The notes beneath the pieces were generated by a model, which saw nothing but the letters and a program-made list of their open reading frames with translations, was not told the origin of the DNA and ran no database searches. A program made the position numbers and the translations under genes. DNA of 64,000 nt from assembly GCF_000374585.1 (NCBI RefSeq), contig NZ_KB894648.1, positions 1 through 64,000 of the forward strand, written 5' to 3'. Position 1 is the stretch's first letter. Each line of letters starts with the position of its first letter. Shown one piece after another: positions 54,772 to 62,843 of this stretch. Origin of the DNA: Phocaeicola barnesiae DSM 18169 = JCM 13652. GTDB lineage: Bacteria; Bacteroidota; Bacteroidia; Bacteroidales; Bacteroidaceae.

Positions 54772-56040
54772 ATGGATATGGATACAACTATGATACTAGA
54801 TTCAGGGAACACGGCTTGGATAATTGTAGCCACCCTGCTCGTCCTATTGATGACTATTCCGGGTATTGCCTTGTTTTATGGTGGATTGGTCAGACAGAAA
54901 AATGTTTTGAGCATTATCATGCAGAGTCTGCTGATAGTAGGAGCGGTCAGTATACTCTGGATAGCATTCGGTTACAGTTTTGTCTTTGGCAGCAGTCTGA
55001 TGAATACAGACAGTATCTGGAGACATTTCATCGGAGGTTTCGATAAACTTTTTCTACAGGGAATTACTACATCGACCCTGACTACAGGTAACATACCGGA
55101 ACTGGTGTTTGTTCTTTTCCAGTGTATGTTTGCCATCATTACGCCGGCCCTGATTTTGGGAGCTTTTGCCGAGCGTATCAAGTTTGCTGGTTTCCTGGTG
55201 TTTACAGTACTCTGGAGCATTCTGGTTTACATGCCGATGGCACACTGGGTATGGGGAGGAGGATTTCTCCAGCAGATGGGAGCTATCGATTTTGCCGGTG
55301 GAACAGTGGTGCACATCAATGCCGGTATCGCAGCTTTGGTTATGGCTGTCCTGATAGGGAGACGGCGTGATTATAAGATCGGACATCCTATGGCTCCGCA
55401 TAACATTACTTTCGTCTTCATGGGAACTGCCTTTCTGTGGCTGGGATGGTTCGGTTTCAATGCCGGAAGTGGCCTCTGTGCCGACGGTATTGCCGCCAAC
55501 GCTTTTCTGGTGACACACCTGGCTACTTGTGTGGCTGCACTTACTTGGATGGCTATTGACTGGATTTATAACAAGAAACCGACTACGGTAGGTGCCTGTA
55601 CTGGTGCTGTATCAGGATTGGTAGCTATTACACCGGCAGCTGGAAGTACCGATATCCTGGGAGCCTTTTTCATCGGACTGATAACCCCGATTGTTTGTTT
55701 TTACATGGTGGCTGTTATCAAACCTAAATTCAAATACGATGATACCCTCGATGCTTTCGGTGTACATGGAGTAGGCGGTATCATTGGTTCTATCCTGACG
55801 GGTGTCTTTGCCACTCAGTTCATCACTGGTGAAGGAGGAGTGAAGGGAGCTCTTTACGGTGATTGGCATCAGTTGGGTGTACAGCTTGTAGCTACCTTGA
55901 TTTCCATTGTATTCAGTGCGGTTATGACTTATCTGCTGTTTAAGGTAACCGACAGACTGGTTGGTATCCGGGTAGATAAACGGGTGGAAGAAGAAGGATT
56001 GGATATCTATGAACATGGAGAATCCGCTTATAACCGATAA
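54772..56040 (+). CDS. amtB: Ammonium transporter AmtB
   Basis: 422 aa, about 11 transmembrane helices, with N-terminus outside. The twin pore His are in MAHWVWGGGFL and GVHGVGGIIGSI; TAFLWLGWFGFNAGS is the conserved core. ATG 54772 (MDMDTTMIL) preferred; the longer frame overlaps glnK. No signal peptide, unlike E. coli AmtB. Confidence 0.95.
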   Translation: MDMDTTMILDSGNTAWIIVATLLVLLMTIPGIALFYGGLVRQKNVLSIIMQSLLIVGAVSILWIAFGYSFVFGSSLMNTDSIWRHFIGGFDKLFLQGITTSTLTTGNIPELVFVLFQCMFAIITPALILGAFAERIKFAGFLVFTVLWSILVYMPMAHWVWGGGFLQQMGAIDFAGGTVVHINAGIAALVMAVLIGRRRDYKIGHPMAPHNITFVFMGTAFLWLGWFGFNAGSGLCADGIAANAFLVTHLATCVAALTWMAIDWIYNKKPTTVGACTGAVSGLVAITPAAGSTDILGAFFIGLITPIVCFYMVAVIKPKFKYDDTLDAFGVHGVGGIIGSILTGVFATQFITGEGGVKGALYGDWHQLGVQLVATLISIVFSAVMTYLLFKVTDRLVGIRVDKRVEEEGLDIYEHGESAYNR

Positions 56041-56126
56041 TTGATACCGGAAAGGCTCAACGGTCTTTCCGGAGCAATAAAAGATAAATAACAAATATGA
56101 ATAACAACTAACGAAAAGATTGAAAC

Positions 56127-58319
56127 ATGATGACAAGTTTAAGATTCAGTGTCGTTGAGAAGGCGTTTCAGGCCAAGCCGCAGCCAGTGGCTGTTCCTGA
56201 TTGCCGACCGAGTGAATATTTTGGTAAATACGTGTTCAACCGTGAAAAGATGTTCAAGTATCTGCCCAGTACCGTTTACGCCCGTCTGGTGGATGCTATG
56301 GACAATGGAGCTCCGATGGACCGGGACATTGCTGATGAAGTAGCAGCCGGTATGAAACGTTGGGCCAGCGAATTGGGGGTTACACATTATACACACTGGT
56401 TTCAGCCGCTGACGGAAGGTACCGCCGAAAAGCACGATGCTTTTGTAGAACATGACGGAAAAGGTGGAATGATGGAAGAATTTTCCGGAAAACTGCTGGT
56501 ACAACAGGAACCGGATGCTTCTTCTTTCCCGAATGGTGGTATTCGAAATACTTTCGAGGCTCGTGGTTATAGTGCATGGGACCCTTCTTCTCCGGTCTTT
56601 GTCGTAGATGACACATTGTGCATCCCGACTGTATTCATCGCTTATACCGGTGAGTCTCTGGACTATAAAGCTCCATTGCTGAAAGCCCTGAGTGCGGTCA
56701 ATAAGGCAGCTGTAGATGTCTGCCATTATTTCGATCCGGATGTGAAGAAGGTAATGGCTTATCTGGGATGGGAACAGGAATATTTCCTGGTAGACGAAGG
56801 ATTGTATGCCGCCCGTCCAGACTTGTTGCTCACCGGACGCACATTGATGGGACACGAGGCTTCCAAGAACCAGCAACTGGAAGATCATTATTTCGGAGCC
56901 ATTCCGAGCCGTGTGGCTGCTTTCATGAAGGATTTGGAAATCCAGGCTTTGGAACTGGGTATTCCGGTGAAGACCCGTCATAATGAAGTGGCTCCGAACC
57001 AGTTCGAACTGGCGCCTATCTTCGAGGAATGTAACCTGGCAGTCGACCATAACATGCTTATCATGTCATTGATGCGGAAAATCGCCCGCAACCACGGTTT
57101 CCGTGTGCTGTTGCACGAGAAACCTTTCAAGGGAGTGAACGGTTCCGGTAAACACAACAACTGGTCATTGGGTACCGATACGGGAGTCCTGCTGATGGCT
57201 CCGGGCAAGACCGCTGAAGAGAACCTGCGTTTCATTATCTTCATTGTCAACACCCTGATGGCTGTCTACCGTCACAACGGACTGCTGAAGGCTTCCATCA
57301 TGAGTGCCACCAATGCTCATCGTCTGGGAGCCAACGAAGCACCTCCTGCCATTATTTCTTCTTTCTTGGGCGACCAACTGAGTAAGGTGCTCGACCACAT
57401 GGAGGAAAGTACAAGTGATGATCTGGTGTCTTTGGGTGGCAAACACGGGCTGAAACTGGATATTCCGCAGATTCCGGAACTGCTGATTGACAATACCGAC
57501 CGTAACCGTACTTCGCCGTTCGCCTTCACCGGCAACCGTTTCGAGTTCCGTGCGGTGGGTTCGGAAGCCAACTGCGCCAGCGCTATGATTGCCCTGAATA
57601 CAGCAGTAGCCGAACAGTTGGTTATCTTCAAAACAGAAGTGGATGCACTGATTGAAAAGGGAGAACCTAATATTTCTGCCATCGTACAGGTATTGCGTAA
57701 ATATATCAAAGAATGTAAGCCTATCCGTTTCGACGGCAACGGTTATAGCGATGAATGGAAAGAAGAAGCTGCCCGCCGCGGACTGGATTGCGAAACCAGT
57801 TGCCCGGTTATCTTCGACAATTATCTGAAACCGGAAAGCATCCGTATGTTCGAGTCGACCGGCGTCATGACCCGCAAGGAGCTGGAAGCCCGTAACGAGG
57901 TGAAATGGGAAACCTATACCAAGAAGATTCAGATTGAAGCCCGTGTGTTGGGTGATCTGGTCATGAACCACATCGTTCCGGTTGCTACTGAGTACCAGAG
58001 CAAACTGATAGATAATGTATTCAAAATGAAAGGGCTGTTCTGTGAAGAAGAGGCTGCCAGCCTGTCTGCCGAAAACATCGCTCTTATCAAGAAGATAGCC
58101 GAGCATACTTCTTATATCAAGGAGCATGTAGATGCAATGGTGGCTGCCCGAAAGGTGGCCAATAAGATTGCCGACGAGCGTGAAAAGGCTATCGCCTATC
58201 ATGATACCATCGCTCCGATGTTGGAACAGATCCGTTACCACATTGATAAATTGGAACTGATAGTAGACGACCAGATGTGGACTTTGCCGAAATATCGGGA
58301 GTTGCTATTCATTAGATAA
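56127..58319 (+). CDS. glnN: Glutamine synthetase type III
   Basis: 730 aa, the GSIII length. Visible: HYTHWFQPLTEGTAEKHDAF near residue 88, EQEYFLVDEGLYAARPDL, GIPVKTRHNEVAPNQFELAPIFEE and NGSGKHNNWSLGTDTG. Assimilates ammonium into glutamine. Last gene of the OMP-PII-AmtB-GlnN operon; type III enzymes are typical of Bacteroidales. Confidence 0.96.
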   Translation: MMTSLRFSVVEKAFQAKPQPVAVPDCRPSEYFGKYVFNREKMFKYLPSTVYARLVDAMDNGAPMDRDIADEVAAGMKRWASELGVTHYTHWFQPLTEGTAEKHDAFVEHDGKGGMMEEFSGKLLVQQEPDASSFPNGGIRNTFEARGYSAWDPSSPVFVVDDTLCIPTVFIAYTGESLDYKAPLLKALSAVNKAAVDVCHYFDPDVKKVMAYLGWEQEYFLVDEGLYAARPDLLLTGRTLMGHEASKNQQLEDHYFGAIPSRVAAFMKDLEIQALELGIPVKTRHNEVAPNQFELAPIFEECNLAVDHNMLIMSLMRKIARNHGFRVLLHEKPFKGVNGSGKHNNWSLGTDTGVLLMAPGKTAEENLRFIIFIVNTLMAVYRHNGLLKASIMSATNAHRLGANEAPPAIISSFLGDQLSKVLDHMEESTSDDLVSLGGKHGLKLDIPQIPELLIDNTDRNRTSPFAFTGNRFEFRAVGSEANCASAMIALNTAVAEQLVIFKTEVDALIEKGEPNISAIVQVLRKYIKECKPIRFDGNGYSDEWKEEAARRGLDCETSCPVIFDNYLKPESIRMFESTGVMTRKELEARNEVKWETYTKKIQIEARVLGDLVMNHIVPVATEYQSKLIDNVFKMKGLFCEEEAASLSAENIALIKKIAEHTSYIKEHVDAMVAARKVANKIADEREKAIAYHDTIAPMLEQIRYHIDKLELIVDDQMWTLPKYRELLFIR

Positions 58320-58374
58320 TCTTTTATTGATTAATCAGATTACCAGGAAGTTTATTTCTATTGGTCGTTTGATG

Positions 58375-58410
58375 GCCCGGGTTCTCCGTGAGGAAAGCCC
58401 GGGCTTTTTT
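58375..58410 (+). terminator. Nitrogen operon terminator
   Basis: GCCCGGG (58375-58381)/CCCGGGC (58398-58404) and six T. Confidence 0.9.
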
Positions 58411-58449
58411 ATAAATAGATAAACAGAACTGCTGTTTTTATCGGCAAAA

Positions 58450-59568
58450 TCAGACAATCAGTTCGTAGTTTCGTGTACCGATTCCGATGGCTTCGGCATG
58501 TTCAAGTCCGGCTTGCCAATTGGTATTAGGATGAATCAGGTGGAACTTGTCGCAACCGCACAAGTCCTCATGTTCGTGTTTGTTGGCCAGTACGTTGTTG
58601 CTGTGCAGCACGGGGGTGTTGTTTACCAAATCGGCACATGCCTGGTCTAATGCTACAGGATCGGTAGAGGCCAAGATACCCAGGTCTGGGATAATAGCTG
58701 CGTCGTTGTGGTTCCAGCAGTCGCATTCGGGAGAGACATTCATCACGAAGCTGATGTGAAAGTGAGGTTTGTCCTTCAGTACGGCTTTGGTGTACTCGGC
58801 AATCTTGTAGTTCATGTTTTCTGAGGTATCCCAACTGCCGACCACGGCACCATCGTGCTGGCACAAGGCTACACACTGTCCGCAACCCACACATTTCGTA
58901 TAGTCAATTTCCGCTTTCCGATCGGCGTTCAGGTGGACAGCATCGTGGGCGCAATGTTTTACACAGATGTTGCATCCGATGCAGTTCTCTGTTTCAATTT
59001 TCGGTTGTGCCGATGCGTGCAGCTCCAGCTTGCCGGGAACAGCGGCGCTTCCCATGCCCAGATTTTTCAGGGCACCGCCGAATCCTGCCTGTTCGTGTCC
59101 CTTGAAGTGAGTCATGCTGATGACAATGTCGGCATCGGCGATGGCAGCCCCGATTTTAGGTGCTTTGCAGTATTGACCGTCGATGGGGATTTCCCGGTAT
59201 TCCGTTCCTTTCAGTCCGTCGGCAATGATGACCTGGCATTGGGCCGAGATAGGGTTGAAGCCGTTTTCCATGGCACTTTCCAAATGGTCGACCGCATTAG
59301 ACCGGCGTCCGGAGTAGAGGGTATTGCTGTCTGTCAGAAACGGTTTGGCCCCGTAGCTCCGCAACAGGTTGGCCAGACGTGCCGCATAATTGGGACGGAT
59401 GTAGGCCAGGTTGCCCGGTTCGCCGAAATGTATCTTGATGGCAACAAAACTGTCTTTCAATGGCAGTTGTGCGATACCTGCCTTCTTGACCAACCGCTCC
59501 ATTTTATCGAGCAGGTTCGAAGTAGGAGAAGTACGCAGGTCTGTGAAATAGACTTTTGCTTTTTCCAT
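58450..59568 (-). CDS. DUF362 protein with two 4Fe-4S clusters
   Basis: 372 aa. DUF362 body (IKIHFGEPGNLAYIRP, HFKGHEQAGFGGALKNLGMG) with a ferredoxin insert about 190-240: CIGCNICVKHC and CVGCGQCVALC. Cytosolic, no signal peptide. Predicted iron-sulfur redox protein; the partner is unknown. Convergent with glnN across one terminator. Confidence 0.88.
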   Translation of the reverse strand: MEKAKVYFTDLRTSPTSNLLDKMERLVKKAGIAQLPLKDSFVAIKIHFGEPGNLAYIRPNYAARLANLLRSYGAKPFLTDSNTLYSGRRSNAVDHLESAMENGFNPISAQCQVIIADGLKGTEYREIPIDGQYCKAPKIGAAIADADIVISMTHFKGHEQAGFGGALKNLGMGSAAVPGKLELHASAQPKIETENCIGCNICVKHCAHDAVHLNADRKAEIDYTKCVGCGQCVALCQHDGAVVGSWDTSENMNYKIAEYTKAVLKDKPHFHISFVMNVSPECDCWNHNDAAIIPDLGILASTDPVALDQACADLVNNTPVLHSNNVLANKHEHEDLCGCDKFHLIHPNTNWQAGLEHAEAIGIGTRNYELIV

Positions 59569-59595
59569 GTAGCTTTTAGGATTGGTGAATGTCTA

Positions 59596-59603
59596 CAAAG
59601 ATA
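59596..59603 (-). promoter_or_regulatory. DUF362 gene promoter -7
   Basis: Minus-strand TATCTTTG, a perfect TAnnTTTG, 28 bp upstream of the start. Confidence 0.65.
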
Positions 59604-59797
59604 CGAAAAATGATTGTATGGGTTCTCAGATTTGGTGGTTTATCATTGTTCGGAGAGAAAATAGTTCCGACGTTTTGTAGCTTTTCATACAGTGATGTGC
59701 CGACTGATTTCTTGACAGATTTTTAGTTCCTGATGGAGTATCGTTTGTTTTTCACCAATTTTGGAGGCTTGCACCCGAATCCGGTGCATCCGGCCTT

Positions 59798-59805
59798 TAC
59801 TTTTG
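59798..59805 (+). promoter_or_regulatory. Promoter -7 of the small envelope gene pair
   Basis: TACTTTTG, a perfect TAnnTTTG, 26 bp upstream of the first gene. Confidence 0.6.
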
Positions 59806-59830
59806 CCGAAAATCAAAAACGAGAAGAAGT

Positions 59831-60271
59831 ATGAAAGAGATGACAGAAAAACTATCCCTTTTGTGGGGAATGATGCTTGCGGTAAACATGTATGTTTTGT
59901 TTGTCTGTTTGGGTGTATTCGGTGGTTTCGATTCTTTTATCAGAGGGTTGGATGGCCTGGAGATAATCCTTTCAGTGGGCACATTGCTGGCTGGCTATCT
60001 GTGTTGTGAAGGCTGTATGAAGCATTGGGGCGGAAAAAGAGTACGGAAAGTGTATCCGGCAAAGGTTTTCCTTGGCATGATAGTGGTAGCTGTAGCCTAT
60101 TTGTTGGCCATAGTGATAAAGCCATCCAGTGGGAAAGACGAGTTGATACGGGCGATGTCTTCCTTCGATTTCTGCTTGTTGGTCTGTGTGGAGTTTGTAT
60201 TCGGAACATTGATGGTTTTCATGATTCGATTTTTTGAAAGCCTGTTTTTGTCCAATGGAAGTGAGAACTAA
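59831..60271 (+). CDS. Four-helix membrane protein of unknown function
   Basis: 146 aa with four hydrophobic stretches (about 12-30, 42-60, 78-96, 114-137) and Cys-rich loops (CCEGCMKHW). No family recognised. The secreted-protein gene starts 16 bp after its stop, so they are probably co-transcribed. Confidence 0.7.
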   Translation: MKEMTEKLSLLWGMMLAVNMYVLFVCLGVFGGFDSFIRGLDGLEIILSVGTLLAGYLCCEGCMKHWGGKRVRKVYPAKVFLGMIVVAVAYLLAIVIKPSSGKDELIRAMSSFDFCLLVCVEFVFGTLMVFMIRFFESLFLSNGSEN

Positions 60272-60286
60272 TTAAAAGAACCGTAT

Positions 60287-60712
60287 ATGAGAAAATGTAG
60301 TTTGATATGTCTGTTGCTTTTCTGCGTGCTGGCAGGAAAGGCACAAGTGAAGAAACAGGTATTAATGAATGTGTATGCCACCAATGCGGGGCTGGCAGCG
60401 TTGGATGGTGACGAGGCTCTTAGAAAGGCTCAGTTGGTTACCTCGAACGGTGCGACCATTGAGTATGACCTGGCGAAAAAGGAAATCCGTCTGCGTATCC
60501 ATCTTCCTGAGAAACATGACTTGTTTTACATCGATAAAGTAGAAAAGGACAGCAATGGGAACACCGTCTACCAGTGTACCGGGGCCGCTCAGCAAGGTAA
60601 GGTTGAGATTGTAGCCTTTCAGTCGGGCGATGTGATATTGGCTGCGATTGACCGCGGTGTCATTTTCATGATTTCCAACAAATCCAAACTGGAAATGCTG
60701 GAAGGAGAGTGA
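60287..60712 (+). CDS. Small secreted protein of unknown function
   Basis: 141 aa. Signal peptide MRKCSLICLLLFCVLAGKAQ, then a predicted alpha/beta domain (LLAALDG, ATIEYDLAKKEIRLRIHLPEK, DVILAAIDRGVIFMI). No enzymatic motif. Second gene of the pair. Confidence 0.7.
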   Translation: MRKCSLICLLLFCVLAGKAQVKKQVLMNVYATNAGLAALDGDEALRKAQLVTSNGATIEYDLAKKEIRLRIHLPEKHDLFYIDKVEKDSNGNTVYQCTGAAQQGKVEIVAFQSGDVILAAIDRGVIFMISNKSKLEMLEGE

Positions 60713-60728
60713 TGAAAGAGCCCGGTGA

Positions 60729-60830
60729 AAAACGAACGTTCGTTTTACATCAGACAAACGGATGTTTTACATCAAACGAACGTTCGTTTAACTTTATCTG
60801 TCCGTTCGTTTTTTATGTAAACAAACGGAT
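60729..60830. repeat. Cluster of palindromes upstream of the WYL regulator
   Basis: Perfect 18-bp palindrome AAAACGAACGTTCGTTTT (60729-60746), perfect 16-bp AAACGAACGTTCGTTT (60774-60789), centres 44 bp apart, and a third imperfect one (TCCGTTCGTTT/AAACAAACGGA, 60801-60829). All upstream of the promoter of the WYL gene. Confidence 0.65.
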
Positions 60831-60875
60831 GTGTTTTTTTTTGACCTTGCACACAGATTTGATGCAATATTCTCC

Positions 60876-60883
60876 TATTTTTG
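60876..60883 (+). promoter_or_regulatory. WYL gene promoter -7
   Basis: TATTTTTG, a perfect TAnnTTTG, 26 bp upstream of the start. Confidence 0.6.
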
Positions 60884-60909
60884 TGGAAAGAAATCTAAAT
60901 TGCTGTACG

Positions 60910-61818
60910 ATGAAAAACAGAATCAGTATATGGCTGGTGAGTCTGCTGCTCCGGCGCAAGCGGATTACGTTGAAAGACATTCAGAAGGCTTGGGAGGAGT
61001 ATAGCGATGAATACGGTATCGAACTGCACCGCAATACCTTCATGAAATACAAACGTCTGGCCGAAGAGATGTTCGACATCAACATCGAGTGCGACCGCCG
61101 CACAAATGAGTATTACATCGATGCGCCGGAAGAAATCAACCGCTCACCGTTGAACCAATGGCTCATCCGGACTACTGCTTCTTCGGACGTGATTTCCCGT
61201 AGGAGAAAACTGGACGACCGGATTGTTCTGGAGATGACCTTCGGGGGCGAGGAACACCTGGATGTCCTGACCGAAGCGATGATGAAGAACAAGTGTGTAA
61301 CCATCGTGTATCATTCCTATTGGGGAGAAGCCACAACCTTTACCGTGGAACCTTATTTCATCAAGTTCTTCAAGCAGCGCTGGTACCTGATAGGGTTCTG
61401 CCGCGAGCGTGAAGGGGTACGGGTCTATTCATTCGACCGTATGGACAGTGCCGAGTTGAGTACGGAAGGCTTCAGAATGTCTCCCGAACATACGCCGCAG
61501 GTGATGTTCAACGATACGTATGGCATCATCAACGACGATACCCGGGTGGAGAATGTCATCTTGAAATTCAATCTGAAGCAAGGTAACTACATCCGTACCC
61601 GTCCTCTCCATCATAGTCAGGAACTGGTGTCGCAGGACGAGGATTCGATGACCTTCCGGTTGAGGCTCAAACCTACCCTCGATTTCGTGCAGGAACTGCT
61701 TTCCTACGGTTCCACCTTGCAGGTGCTGGCTCCGGAATCCTTGGTTCAGGAGATGCGCAGAACGGTGAATGAGCTGTGTGCGTTGTACCGGCAGGAGGAT
61801 AGGGGTGTAGAAAGCTGA
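60910..61818 (+). CDS. WYL-domain transcriptional regulator
   Basis: 302 aa. N-terminal winged helix (ISIWLVSLLLRRKRITLKDIQ, with ELHRNTFMKYKRLAEEMF), central WYL domain (CVTIVYHSYWGEATTFTVEPYFIKFFKQRWYLIGFCRE, with RWYL in place of the triad) and a C-terminal WCX-like extension. ATG 60910; the longer frame starts in the previous gene region and crosses the promoter. WYL proteins are ligand-sensing regulators; nucleotide ligands are known in some. No defence effector lies beside it in this window. Confidence 0.88.
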   Translation: MKNRISIWLVSLLLRRKRITLKDIQKAWEEYSDEYGIELHRNTFMKYKRLAEEMFDINIECDRRTNEYYIDAPEEINRSPLNQWLIRTTASSDVISRRRKLDDRIVLEMTFGGEEHLDVLTEAMMKNKCVTIVYHSYWGEATTFTVEPYFIKFFKQRWYLIGFCREREGVRVYSFDRMDSAELSTEGFRMSPEHTPQVMFNDTYGIINDDTRVENVILKFNLKQGNYIRTRPLHHSQELVSQDEDSMTFRLRLKPTLDFVQELLSYGSTLQVLAPESLVQEMRRTVNELCALYRQEDRGVES

Positions 61819-61889
61819 TAAAAAGCATAAAAGCGGATTTTTGCCCATAATAATATTCATGAAAAGAGCGTCATATTGAACAAAAAATG

Positions 61890-61897
61890 TATATTTG
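61890..61897 (+). promoter_or_regulatory. Promoter -7 of candidate structured RNA
   Basis: TATATTTG, a perfect TAnnTTTG, followed by about 300 nt before the next start codon. Confidence 0.65.
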
Positions 61898-61902
61898 CAG
61901 AG

Positions 61903-62163
61903 CATCGGCCGGAGAAATGGCCGGTGGAGTATGTGAAAGCGTTTTTTGCTTTATCCTAAAATCGAAATCGCCAAATTTTAGTAGAGGGATAGAGACAATA
62001 TGGCGCTCATACGTTTTGTATATGTATGTCTGTACAGCCTGTGCTGTATAGTACCCTTACATACCGGAACGGCGTGAGTATTGTTTCTTTATTCATTTCT
62101 ACGGGGCGTTTGGCGATGCCTGATTTTGATGAGTGAGGTAGGCAATGGGCTCACGCTTTTTTA
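61903..62163 (+). ncRNA. Candidate structured RNA or long leader
   Basis: About 260 nt with no coding frame. Hairpins: CGGCC/GGCCG near 61904-61925, AAAGC/GCTTT with a T loop near 61935-61953, TGCCT (62117-62121)/AGGCA (62139-62143), and a closing stem GCGTGAG (62072-62078)/CTCACGC (62150-62156) followed by six T (62157-62162), a terminator-like end. The next start codon is 47 nt further on. It could be a stand-alone small RNA or an attenuating leader for the (now interrupted) gene. Confidence 0.5.
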
Positions 62164-62209
62164 GTTTAGTGATTTTTTATGTTTGTATAATTCTAAAAGT
62201 TGTTCTTGT

Positions 62210-62459
62210 ATGAAAGGTAAAGTCATTTGGATTGAAGATGGAGTAAATGAGGTTGTGGAATATGGAACAGGTTGCCATATTGATAATAGTTACAACCATT
62301 GGGTGTCTGCAACAGTGAGAGATAGACAAGGTGAAGAATATGATGTGGATATAACTGATGATGTTTACGCATATTTTGATTGTGAAAGATTGTCTAGAAG
62401 AATGATTGGTGAAGTTATAAACGGTTTAAAAGGGGTTATTGTTGATTTTTATGCCGAAA
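62210..62459 (+). pseudogene. Unknown gene interrupted by the IS21-family element
   Basis: Starts MKGKVIWIEDGVNEVVEYG and runs about 83 codons (to ...GVIVDFYAE) before entering the IS end; the frame then continues in IS sequence to a stop at 62524. The base composition is far more AT-rich than the core genes here. No family recognised. The 3' part should lie on the other side of the element, beyond the window. Confidence 0.65.
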
Positions 62460-62843
62460 ACGGAGCATACCCACCCACTCTGAACGGCTTAATCCATCCA
62501 GTTTTACCGCTAAATTGGCCTTGAAAAGTGCCTGAAAAACGGAGTATATCCGTTCATTTCAGCTAAAAACGCCACAAAACGCCATAAAAAACGGAGCATA
62601 TCCGTTCAGTGGTTTTGGATTACGATAAAATGTCCGTTTTAGTATACAGAAATCGGAGTATATCCGTTCAGAGATAAGAATGTAATGATACAATAATAAG
62701 TTGTTTACATTCGAAAAACGGAGCATATCCGTTCACCTTCTCACAGAAACGACAATGCCTGCATAAAAAACGTGGTATGTCCGTTCACTTTCCACTCTTT
62801 CCCGTATCTTGTATGCAGAATATAATCTTCATACAATACGACT
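62457..62843 (+). mobile_element. Left end of an IS21-family element with spaced repeats
   Basis: Five copies of a ~21-bp imperfect palindrome with core CGGAGCATATCCGTTCA at 62536, 62588, 62650, 62715 and 62767 (starts 52, 62, 65 and 52 bp apart), plus a partial copy at 62457. IS21-family ends carry multiple transposase-binding repeats. The precise terminus and target duplication cannot be set from one end. Confidence 0.75.

Noticed and set aside
62536..62787. Spaced 21-bp repeats as a CRISPR array
   Set aside because: Intervals vary from 52 to 65 bp, only five copies exist, and they lie directly in front of istA, as expected of an IS21 end.
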